DNA of 64,000 bases from Frankia umida (GTDB lineage Bacteria > Actinomycetota > Actinomycetes > Frankiales > Frankiaceae): the NCBI RefSeq assembly GCF_023242945.1, contig NZ_JALKFT010000002.1, forward strand, positions 186,001-250,000. Reading direction: 5' to 3'. Of the stretch, positions 57,081-64,000 are shown piece after piece; the first letter of the stretch is position 1; each line of letters opens with the position of its first letter. The notes under the pieces are model-generated. The model was not told where the DNA came from. It saw only the letters and a list, made by a program, of their open reading frames with translations, and did not search any database. The translations under genes were made by a program, and so were the position numbers.

Positions 57081-58853
57081 GTGAACTCGGTGCCCTGGCT
57101 GACGATTCTGCTGCTCGTCCCGGCCGTCGCCGCGGTCGTCGTCGCCGCTTTCCCGCGGCGGCTCGCGACCCAGGCCAAGCAGCTCACCCTCGCCGTCACC
57201 CTGGTGGTGCTGGTGCTCGCGGTGCTGGCGACGTTCGCCTACCACCCGAACCGGGCCGGCTTCCAGTTCGCCCAGCGTTACGACTGGATCTCCACCTTCG
57301 GCATCTCCTACGCGGTCGGAGCGGACGGCATCTCGCTGGTGCTGATCCTGCTGACCGCGCTGCTGGTGCCGGTCGTGGTGCTGTCGTCCTGGGACGAGTT
57401 CGACAGCGAACCGGACGGGCCGGCCAGCCCGTCCGGTGGGGTCGTGCCGGGTGATGGCAGCGGCAGTGGCAGCGGCAGTGGCAGTGGCAGTAGCAGTAGC
57501 AGTAGCAGTGGCAGTGGCCTTGGCGGCGATCCTGGTACTGGGGGTGGGGGGACGGCGGTGCTGGTGGCGGCGCCGCCGACGCCGGTGGTGGACGCGGTTG
57601 CGGCGGTGGGCGCGGCGGTGGCGCCACGGCGGTCGGTGCCGGTGTTCTGCGCGCTGGTGCTGGTGCTGGAGGCGGGGCTGGTCGGGGTGTTCGCCGCGAC
57701 CGACGTGTTCCTGTTCTACGTCTTCTTCGAGGCGATCCTGATTCCGATGTACTTCCTGATCGGAAGCTTCGGGCCGGCGGGGCAGCAGGCGCAGCGTTCG
57801 TACGCGGCGGTGAAGTTCCTGATCTACAGCCTGCTGGGCGGGCTGCTCATGCTCGCCGCGGTGATCGGGCTGTACGTCGTGTCCGCCGAGCAGTTGGGCA
57901 GCGGCACGTTCGACTTCGCCCTGCTACGCCAACTCGACATCACCCCGGGTGTGCAGAAGCTGCTGTTCCTCGGCTTCTTCGTCGCGTTCGCCATCAAGGC
58001 GCCGCTGTTCCCGTTCCACACCTGGCTGCCCGACGCCGGTGCGCAGGCGCCGGTCGGGGGAGCGGTGCTGCTCGTCGGCCTGCTGGACAAGGTGGGCACG
58101 TTCGGCCTGATCCGCTACTGCATCCCGCTGTTCCCGGACGCGTCGGACTACTTCGCGCCACTCGTGCTGGCCCTGGCGATCATCGGAATCTTCTACGGGG
58201 CGCTGCTCGCGATCGGGCAACGGGACATGAAACGGCTGGTCTCGTACACCTCGCTGGCCCACTTCGGGTTCATCACGCTCGGCCTGTTCGCCTTCACCAG
58301 CCAGGCCGGTACCGGCGCCGTGCTCTACATGGTGAACCACGGGCTCTCCACCGGACTGCTGTTCCTGGTCGTCGGCTTCCTCATCGCCCGCCGCGGCACG
58401 GCCGACATCGGCGCCTACGGCGGACTGGCGAAGGTGACACCGGTGCTGGCGGGAACGATGCTCATCGCTGGTCTGTCATCGCTGGCGCTGCCGGGCACGA
58501 ACAGCTTCGTCAGCGAGTTCCTGGTCCTGGTCGGCACGTTCACCTACAACAAGGCGCTGGCGATCGTCGCCACCGCCGGAATCGTGCTGGCGGCGATCTA
58601 CGTCCTGTCGCTGTACCAGCGGACGATGACCGGCCCGATCACCCACGAGGCCAACCGGACGCTGCCCGATCTGTCCTGGCGGGAGAAGGCCGTCGTCGCA
58701 CCGATGATCGCACTGATCATCGGGCTCGGGGTGTACCCGAAGCCGCTGATCGACATCATCCGGCCGACGGTCACGGCGACCTACACCGACGTCGGCAAGT
58801 CCGATCCGGCCCCGACCCATCCCGTCACCGTCCAGCCCGGAGGCCGTTCGTGA
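57081..58853 (+). CDS. nuoM: NADH-quinone oxidoreductase subunit M with a long low-complexity insert
   Basis: 590 aa, antiporter-like proton-pumping subunit. The core is intact: FYVFFEAILIPMYFLIG, the HTWLPDAGAQAPVGGAVLL block, KRLVSYTSLAHFGF and VNHGLSTGLLFL. Between early helices, residues about 112-187 form a Gly/Ser-then-Ala/Val-rich insert where relatives have a short loop. Its Gly-Ser part comes from a 6-nt GGCAGT/AGCAGT repeat at about 57457-57520. The insert presumably sits outside the helix bundle. It overlaps nuoN by 4 nt. Confidence 0.94.
   Translation: MNSVPWLTILLLVPAVAAVVVAAFPRRLATQAKQLTLAVTLVVLVLAVLATFAYHPNRAGFQFAQRYDWISTFGISYAVGADGISLVLILLTALLVPVVVLSSWDEFDSEPDGPASPSGGVVPGDGSGSGSGSGSGSSSSSSSGSGLGGDPGTGGGGTAVLVAAPPTPVVDAVAAVGAAVAPRRSVPVFCALVLVLEAGLVGVFAATDVFLFYVFFEAILIPMYFLIGSFGPAGQQAQRSYAAVKFLIYSLLGGLLMLAAVIGLYVVSAEQLGSGTFDFALLRQLDITPGVQKLLFLGFFVAFAIKAPLFPFHTWLPDAGAQAPVGGAVLLVGLLDKVGTFGLIRYCIPLFPDASDYFAPLVLALAIIGIFYGALLAIGQRDMKRLVSYTSLAHFGFITLGLFAFTSQAGTGAVLYMVNHGLSTGLLFLVVGFLIARRGTADIGAYGGLAKVTPVLAGTMLIAGLSSLALPGTNSFVSEFLVLVGTFTYNKALAIVATAGIVLAAIYVLSLYQRTMTGPITHEANRTLPDLSWREKAVVAPMIALIIGLGVYPKPLIDIIRPTVTATYTDVGKSDPAPTHPVTVQPGGRS
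57457..57520 (+). repeat. 6-nt (GGCAGT/AGCAGT) tandem array in nuoM
   Basis: About ten hexanucleotide units encoding Gly-Ser and Ser-Ser runs. They are in frame and are the kind of array expected to expand and contract. Confidence 0.92.
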
Positions 58854-60415
58854 GCGCCAGCCTGCTCGCGCAGACCGAGAAGATCACCCCGCCGTCGATC
58901 GAGTACTCCTCGCTCAGCCCGCTGCTCATCGTGTTCGTGGTGGCGCTGATCGGGGTGCTCGTCGACGCCTTCGCGCAGCGGGAGGCCCGCCGGGTGATCC
59001 AGCCGGTGCTCGCGGCCGGCGGGTTCATCGCCGCGTTCGTCGCGGTGGCGGTCCTGCACGGACGGCACGCGCTGCTCGCCGCGAACGCGGTGGCCATCGA
59101 CGCTCCGGCACTGTTCATGCAGGGCACGATCCTGGTGTTCGCGCTGCTGTCGGTGCTGCTGGTCGCCGAACGGCAGTTGGATTCGGCCGGCGGTGCGATC
59201 GTCGCCTCGGCCGCGATCACCCCAGGGTCGAAGGGGTCGACGGCGGCACGGACGTCAGCCGACATGCAGACCGAGGCCTACCCGCTGATGGTGTTCTCGG
59301 TCACCGGCATGATGCTGTTCGTCGCGTCGAACAACCTGCTGGTGATGTTCGTCGCGCTGGAGATCCTCTCGCTGCCGCTGTACCTGCTGGCGGGCCTGGC
59401 GCGCCGACGGCGCCTGCTCTCGCAGGAGGCCGCGATGAAGTACTTCCTGCTGGGCGCGTTCTCCTCGGCGTTCTTCCTCTACGGCCTCGCGTTCGCCTAC
59501 GGGTACGCCGGCAGCGTCGAACTGGGGAAGATCGCCACCGCGGTCGGTACGACCGGTAGGACCGACGCCTATCTGTACCTCGCGGTCGGGCTCATCGCGG
59601 TCGGGCTGTTCTTCAAGATCGGCGCCGTGCCGTTCCACTCCTGGACCCCGGACGTCTACCAGGGGTCGCCGACGCCGGTGACCGCGTTCATGGCCGCGGG
59701 GACGAAGGTGGCCGCCTTCGGGGCGATCCTGCGGGTCTTCTACATCGCCTTCGGACCGCTGCGCTGGGACTGGCGGCCCGTGCTGTGGACGGTCGCCATC
59801 CTCACCATGGTCGTCGGTGCGGTGCTCGCGCTCACCCAGCGTGACATCAAGCGGATGCTCGCCTACTCGGCGATCGCCCACGCCGGCTTCCTGCTGGTCG
59901 GCCTCGCCGGCACCAACACCGACGGGTTGCGCGGCGCGATGTTCTACCTGGTGACCTACGGTTTCACCACGATCGCCGCGTTCGCCGTCATCTCGCTGGT
60001 GCGCACGTCCGACGGGGAGGCCAGCGACCTGTCCCAGTGGCGGGGGCTGGGCCGCACCTCACCGCTGCTGGCCGGGGTGTTCTCGTTCCTGCTGATGGCC
60101 CTCGCCGGCATTCCGCTCACCAGCGGGTTCACCGGCAAGTTCGCGGTGTTCCAGGCGGCGATCGAGGGAGACGCCACCCCACTGGTCGTGGTCGCACTGG
60201 TCTGCAGCGCGATCGCGGCGTTCTTCTACGTGCGGGTGATCGTGCTGATGTTCTTCTCCGAGCCGCTCGCGGACGGGCCCGTGGTGATCACCCGACCCAC
60301 CCTCACCTTCGCTACGGCGGGTATCGGCACGCTCGCGACACTCGTCCTGGGAGTAGCGCCACAGCCTCTTCTCGACCTGGCGAACACCGCGGCGTCGTCC
60401 GGCTTCGTACGCTGA
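58850..60415 (+). CDS. nuoN: NADH-quinone oxidoreductase subunit N
   Basis: 521 aa, third antiporter-like subunit, completing the 14-subunit complex I. Signatures: LSLPLYLLAGLARRR, the KIGAVPFHSWTPDVYQGSP segment, RDIKRMLAYSAIAHAGF and the GIPLTSGFTGKF segment. The GTG overlaps the nuoM stop. The prenyl synthase gene follows after 7 nt. Confidence 0.96.
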   Translation: MSASLLAQTEKITPPSIEYSSLSPLLIVFVVALIGVLVDAFAQREARRVIQPVLAAGGFIAAFVAVAVLHGRHALLAANAVAIDAPALFMQGTILVFALLSVLLVAERQLDSAGGAIVASAAITPGSKGSTAARTSADMQTEAYPLMVFSVTGMMLFVASNNLLVMFVALEILSLPLYLLAGLARRRRLLSQEAAMKYFLLGAFSSAFFLYGLAFAYGYAGSVELGKIATAVGTTGRTDAYLYLAVGLIAVGLFFKIGAVPFHSWTPDVYQGSPTPVTAFMAAGTKVAAFGAILRVFYIAFGPLRWDWRPVLWTVAILTMVVGAVLALTQRDIKRMLAYSAIAHAGFLLVGLAGTNTDGLRGAMFYLVTYGFTTIAAFAVISLVRTSDGEASDLSQWRGLGRTSPLLAGVFSFLLMALAGIPLTSGFTGKFAVFQAAIEGDATPLVVVALVCSAIAAFFYVRVIVLMFFSEPLADGPVVITRPTLTFATAGIGTLATLVLGVAPQPLLDLANTAASSGFVR

Positions 60416-60422
60416 CGGTGGT

Positions 60423-61439
60423 ATGAGCGCTATCGGGCTGGACGTCGTGGGGATCAGGACCGATCCTGATCTCGAAAAAGCCGTGCGAGCAGGTCTCGCT
60501 GAGGTGGAGGAGCTGCTGCGTGCCTCGGTGCGCAGCGAGTTCAGCTTCGTCACCGAGACCTCCAGGCATCTCGTCGACGCGGGAGGTAAACGGTTCCGCC
60601 CGATCGTCGTGCTGCTGGCGGCGCAGTTCGCCGATCCACAGGCCCCCGGGGTGGTTCCCGCGGCCGTCGCGATCGAGCTGACCCATCTGTCGACCCTGTA
60701 CCACGATGACGTGATGGACGAGGCACCGCGGCGCCGGGGGGCGGCCTCGGCCAACGCCCGGTGGACGAACACCGTCGCCATCCTCACCGGCGACTACCTG
60801 TTCGCCCGCGCCTCGGACATCACCGCGGATCTCGGCCCGGAGGCGACACGCATCCTCGCCCGCACCATCGCGACCCTGTGCGAGGGGCAGATCCGGGAGA
60901 CCATCGGGCCGTCCGGCGGTGAGGATCCCGTCGAGCACTACCTGCGGGTCGTGCGGGAGAAGACCGCCTCGCTGATCGCCACCTCGGGCCGGCTCGGTGC
61001 CATGCTCGCCGGCGCCGATCCGATCACTGTGGACACGCTGGCCACGTTCGGTGAGATGTTCGGGGTGGCCTTCCAGCTTTCCGACGACATCATCGACGTC
61101 GCCTCGGACGCGGCGGCCTCCGGCAAGACCCCGGGGACGGACCTGCGCGAGGGCATCCCGACCCTGCCGTTGCTCTACGCGCTGCAGACCGACGATCCGG
61201 CGGCTCGGCGACTGCGTGAGCTCATCGCGTCCGATTTCGCCGCCGGGGGCGGAAACCCGGATGACGGGGTGGCGGAGGCGCTGGAGCTGTTGCGCGGCCA
61301 CGAGGGGATGGCCCGCGCCCGCCGGGAACTCGCTGTCTGGTCCGCCCGGTCACGCGACTGCCTGGCACCACTGCCGGACTGCCCGGCGAAGACCGCGCTG
61401 CTGTCGCTGGCCGACTTCGTTCTCGACCGGACCGGCTGA
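60423..61439 (+). CDS. Long-chain polyprenyl diphosphate synthase (menaquinone side chain)
   Basis: 338 aa. First Asp-rich motif D95-D99 (DDVMD) in LYHDDVMDEAPRRRG, second D221-D225 (DDIID). Elongates allylic diphosphates with isopentenyl diphosphate. Residues around the first motif fit long-chain enzymes, but chain length cannot be read with certainty. It is 7 nt after nuoN, almost surely in the same transcript, and resembles M. tuberculosis GrcC1, whose gene lies beside menJ. It probably supplies the tail for the prenyltransferase at 23160. Confidence 0.92.
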   Translation: MSAIGLDVVGIRTDPDLEKAVRAGLAEVEELLRASVRSEFSFVTETSRHLVDAGGKRFRPIVVLLAAQFADPQAPGVVPAAVAIELTHLSTLYHDDVMDEAPRRRGAASANARWTNTVAILTGDYLFARASDITADLGPEATRILARTIATLCEGQIRETIGPSGGEDPVEHYLRVVREKTASLIATSGRLGAMLAGADPITVDTLATFGEMFGVAFQLSDDIIDVASDAAASGKTPGTDLREGIPTLPLLYALQTDDPAARRLRELIASDFAAGGGNPDDGVAEALELLRGHEGMARARRELAVWSARSRDCLAPLPDCPAKTALLSLADFVLDRTG

Positions 61440-61440
61440 C

Positions 61441-61477
61441 CCGGCGGGCGGGGGGCCACAGTGCCCCCACCCGCCGG
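61441..61477. terminator. Convergent terminator after the nuo-prenyl synthase operon
   Basis: 14-bp arms CCGGCGGGCGGGGG (61441-61454) and CCCCCACCCGCCGG (61464-61477), one mismatch, 9-nt loop. It begins right after the synthase stop and faces a minus-strand gene ending at 61488. Confidence 0.8.
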
Positions 61478-61487
61478 TGTGGGGGGC

Positions 61488-62831
61488 TCAGTGCCCGGCG
61501 GCCGTCGTGGAGCGTGGCAGCAGCGGGGTGATGCTGATCGGGCCGGGCTGCAGCACTGACGACCATGGGGACGACGATGGGGACGACCATGGGGACGACG
61601 CTGCGGGGGACGCCGAGGGGGTGTCCGGGGTGAACGGCAGGCCGGTGTCGGGGTCGCCTGTCGCGGACGGGCTGGTGCTCGGGCTGATCGTGGCGTCCGA
61701 GGTGGGCGAGGCGGCCGTTGACTCGGGGGTGCCGGTCGACGAGGTGCCCGGGGTGAACCCGCGCAGGTCGGTCGGGCCGGTGGCGGTGCCCTGCGGGACC
61801 AGCGTGATGATCGGGATCGGCGCGGTCGTCGGGCCAAGCGTGGTGGTGGTGACGGCGCTGGAGGTGCCGTCAGTGCTCTGGCCGGGATGCGGCGCGGGCA
61901 CGGCGCGCGGCGCGGTGGAACGGATGGAACCGCGGGCCGCCTGGGACTGCGAGGCGCCGAACGCGAGGGCGTCGGTGCTGCCGTTGTACTGGATGCGGGA
62001 GGCGTCGCCGTTGGTGGGAACAGTCGCGGATCCGGGCTGTTCGCCGCCGAGGGTCACCCCGGCCACGATGGCCGACAGGCCCGCGAGTGACACGGTGCCG
62101 GCCGCGGCCAGGCGCACCCGCCCGTTGCCGCGCCGCGTTGGCGCCCGGTGCGCGCCCGGGAGACGGACGGCCTGGGTGTCGCGCGGACGGGAAGCCGGCA
62201 CCATGCCGGCGGGGCGCACGGGCATCCGACTGGCTGTGAAGTCCACGCCGTTGCTGTAGCCGCCGCTTTCGTGGCTTTGGGCCCCGTAACCGTCTGTCCC
62301 GTAACCGTTGGCGTCGTCATCGGCCCAGTGGGCGCCGTCGGACATGGGCTGCTCGTACCAGGCGTCGTCCGGCAGCTGGTCGGTGCTGGGGATGGGGTGG
62401 CCGCCGGTGGCGGGGTAGGGGTCTGCGTCGTCAGGCCAGCTGTCCGTGGCGGGCCAGACGGGGGCGGCCGGGGGCCGCGGGGTGGCGGTCGGGACCAGGA
62501 CGGAGCTCGTGGTGTACCGGCTCGGTGCGTACTGGGCTGGGGTGTACTGGGCTGGGGTGTACGGGGCTGGGGTGTACGGGGCCAGGTCTCGGTCGCGGCG
62601 GGCGGTGGTGCTGACCGAGAGGGGGCCGGTGATGGTGTCTCGCTCGCCTGGGGGTGCGACGGGCGGGCGGGCCGGGACGGGCCAGGGGGTGGGACGGGGA
62701 GCGGGGCGGGCCGCGGGGCCCGCGGGGCGCCGGTCGGTGGGGCGCTGGTCGGTGGAGCGCTGGTCGGCGGTGCCGTGCCGGGCGTGCCGGCCGGCCGAAT
62801 GGCTACCCACGGGGGCCTCCGGACGGAACAC
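61488..62831 (-). CDS. Low-complexity single-pass membrane protein, unknown function
   Basis: 447 aa. The N-terminal ~238 residues are Pro/Thr/Tyr/Arg-rich with YTPAP/YTPAQ repeats from a 15-nt unit. One membrane helix (about 240-263, VRLAAAGTVSLAGLSAIVAG) follows a basic RRGNGR. The outer part is Thr/Ser/Pro-rich. No domain or signal peptide is recognised. Codon use and the open frame support a real gene, but the sequence is too repetitive for any function call. The start at 62831 is the longest option. Confidence 0.6.
   Translation of the reverse strand: MFRPEAPVGSHSAGRHARHGTADQRSTDQRPTDRRPAGPAARPAPRPTPWPVPARPPVAPPGERDTITGPLSVSTTARRDRDLAPYTPAPYTPAQYTPAQYAPSRYTTSSVLVPTATPRPPAAPVWPATDSWPDDADPYPATGGHPIPSTDQLPDDAWYEQPMSDGAHWADDDANGYGTDGYGAQSHESGGYSNGVDFTASRMPVRPAGMVPASRPRDTQAVRLPGAHRAPTRRGNGRVRLAAAGTVSLAGLSAIVAGVTLGGEQPGSATVPTNGDASRIQYNGSTDALAFGASQSQAARGSIRSTAPRAVPAPHPGQSTDGTSSAVTTTTLGPTTAPIPIITLVPQGTATGPTDLRGFTPGTSSTGTPESTAASPTSDATISPSTSPSATGDPDTGLPFTPDTPSASPAASSPWSSPSSSPWSSVLQPGPISITPLLPRSTTAAGH
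62529..62573 (-). repeat. 15-nt tandem repeat x3 in the low-complexity membrane protein gene
   Basis: Units GTACTGGGCTGGGGT (plus strand) twice and one GTACGGG variant, followed by a partial fourth. On the minus strand they encode (Y/T)TPAQ-like pentapeptides. Confidence 0.9.
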
Positions 62832-63216
62832 GAGGTCGCGCCGCCATCAGGACGGGCGCATGGACAGGACCCATCGGCGAACGCGGACCGGCCGCGGGTC
62901 GTGGGCTGAGGGCTCGATGACCCCGCACTATGCCTCCGGCTGCACTGGTGTGGTGAGCCCCCCCGGGCCGCACGGCACCCCCACGCGCACTGTCACAGTA
63001 CCCGACCAACGCAGAGCGGCAAATATCAGACGGAGGGCGCGTAACGGCGCTGTGGCCGCGTGATGTCCGTCGGCCTGGCCCCTCTGGGCATCCGGACGAA
63101 GCCGCCGGAAGTACGGGAAACGACGACAACGACGACGACGAGGCCGGGACCCGCACGTCGTGTGCGCGTCCCGGCCTCGTCCACTACCGGCCTGACCTGC
63201 CCCGTGGGGACTGGGA
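62832..63216. other. Intergenic region between the low-complexity gene and korB (385 nt)
   Basis: Contains the korB terminator (63137-63181) and an upstream region for the low-complexity gene with no obvious promoter. No gene recognised. Confidence 0.5.
63137..63181 (-). terminator. Terminator hairpin downstream of korB
   Basis: 14-bp arms GACGAGGCCGGGAC (63137-63150) and GTCCCGGCCTCGTC (63168-63181), perfect, with an inner 5-bp stem CGCAC/GTGCG and loop GTCGT. It lies 35 nt past the stop of the minus-strand gene. Confidence 0.85.
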
Positions 63217-64000
63217 TCAGTCGATGGTCCAGGTCTCCCCGCCGGAGATCATCGCCATCAGATCACCGTCGCCCTGCTTCGCCTTCGCGTCGGCGACCTG
63301 CTTGTTGAGCGCCTCGTCGTAGGTGGGGACATCGACGTTACGGAAGATGCCGATGGGGGTGACTCCGTGGGTGTCCCCGGTGAGCCGGGACAGCGCGAAC
63401 GCCTGGCTGGGCTCGGCGGCCGAGGCGTTGTGCACCAGGACCCCGGGGGCGTCGGCGGAGACGACCTCCAGGCCGCCGTCGTCGCCGCGCCGGATGGCCT
63501 TGTCACCCTCGGCGCCGAAGACCAGCGGCTCGCCGTGCACGAGGCGCAGCGTCACGTCGTCGCGGGTCGAGCGGTCCTTGAGGGTGTCGAAGGCGCCGTC
63601 GTTGAAGATGTTGCAGTTCTGGAAGATCTCGACGAACGCCGTGCCGGGGTGCTCGGCGGCGGCGCGCAGCACCGAGGTCAGGTGCGCGCGGTCGGAGTCG
63701 ACCGAGCGGGCGACGAACGTCGCCTCGGCGCCCAGAGCCAGCGAGACCGGGTTGTACGGACGGTCCAGCGAGCCGTACGGCGTCGACTTCGTGATCTTGC
63801 CGATCTCGGACGTCGGCGAGTACTGGCCCTTGGTCAACCCGTAGATCTGGTTGTTGAACATCAGAATCTTGACGTTGACGTTGCGGCGCAGCGCGTGCAG
63901 CAGGTGGTTGCCGCCGATGGACAGCGCGTCGCCGTCCCCGGTGACGACCCAGACCGACAGGTCCGGCCGCGAGGTGGCGAGGCCGGTGGCGATCGCCGGC
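63217..64000 (-). CDS. korB: 2-oxoacid:ferredoxin oxidoreductase beta subunit (KorB-like), 5' end outside window
   Basis: The frame continues past base 64000, so the N-terminus is missing. Visible part: thiamine-diphosphate motif GDGDALSIGGNH (encoded at about 63905-63940), then MFNNQIYGLTKGQYSPTS, FVEIFQNCNIFND and a C-terminal domain ending GGETWTID. With an alpha subunit, expected just beyond the window, it would oxidatively decarboxylate 2-oxoglutarate and reduce ferredoxin, as the KorAB of mycobacteria does. A strong terminator follows. Confidence 0.9.
   Translation of the reverse strand, partial: PAIATGLATSRPDLSVWVVTGDGDALSIGGNHLLHALRRNVNVKILMFNNQIYGLTKGQYSPTSEIGKITKSTPYGSLDRPYNPVSLALGAEATFVARSVDSDRAHLTSVLRAAAEHPGTAFVEIFQNCNIFNDGAFDTLKDRSTRDDVTLRLVHGEPLVFGAEGDKAIRRGDDGGLEVVSADAPGVLVHNASAAEPSQAFALSRLTGDTHGVTPIGIFRNVDVPTYDEALNKQVADAKAKQGDGDLMAMISGGETWTID

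Noticed and set aside
1..64000. tRNA, rRNA or prophage/transposon genes
   Set aside because: I looked for T-loop-like GGTTCGAATCC patterns, rRNA conserved stretches, integrase or transposase motifs and long terminal repeats, and found none convincing.

Overview
The window is very GC-rich, densely coded chromosomal DNA from a high-GC actinobacterium. Short gaps, 1-4 nt start/stop overlaps and many GTG starts are typical of the group. Two features point to a Frankia-like organism, though this is inference: futalosine-type menaquinone genes beside an actinobacterial haem/cytochrome c block, and many short in-frame tandem repeats in core genes. No rRNA, tRNA, CRISPR array, prophage, insertion sequence or transposase was recognised.

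Layout. (1) 1-3484: end of a haem operon, hemC (5' cut off), hemD with a decayed SUMT-like N-terminus, and hemB. (2) 3.8-6.8 kb: a CsoR-type operator, copper chaperone copZ and copper ATPase copA. (3) 6.9-12.6 kb: metG (minus strand), a cation diffusion facilitator, an ECF sigma factor of the long type and a cytochrome P450. (4) 13.0-20.8 kb: hemL, a histidine phosphatase, an RlmA-like methyltransferase and the system II cytochrome c genes resA/ccdA/resB/ccsA. The order resembles M. tuberculosis Rv0524-Rv0529 with the methyltransferase inserted. (5) 20.9-27.8 kb: a small membrane protein, then ubiD-ubiA-ubiX, two DUF4229-like membrane proteins, mqnE and mqnA. (6) 27.8-29.7 kb: an orphan receiver-domain protein and a divergent HTH regulator. 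(7) 29.7-35.8 kb: sulfite reduction and siroheme: a Cys-containing leader peptide and hairpin, sir, a zinc-ribbon protein, cysH, a SUMT-HemD fusion, and on the minus strand a ferredoxin-NADP reductase with a CbiX-type chelatase. (8) 35.9-39.6 kb: a Ser/Thr kinase, a small protein and a DUF222/HNH nuclease, with three copies of a 14-bp palindrome. (9) 39.6-61.4 kb: mqnC, aminofutalosine deaminase, menG, a menJ-like reductase, nuoA-N and a polyprenyl diphosphate synthase. (10) 61.5-64 kb: a low-complexity membrane-anchored protein and the end of a KorB-type oxidoreductase, both on the minus strand.

How it fits together. Much of the window serves one respiratory theme: tetrapyrrole synthesis, cytochrome c maturation, menaquinone head-group and side-chain synthesis, and complex I, the enzyme that reduces menaquinone. 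The sulfur block adds siroheme synthesis, its chelatase and a probable electron donor beside the siroheme enzyme.

Most unusual signals: (a) a short Cys-ending leader ORF followed by a perfect hairpin ahead of sir, which looks like a cysteine-sensing attenuator; (b) five copies of a GGTTCCGCGGAAC palindrome; (c) many tandem repeats, often of 15 nt, inside housekeeping genes and across stop codons; (d) large low-complexity insertions in conserved enzymes (HemC, HemD, CcdA, NuoM). No clear new defence or mobile system was found.
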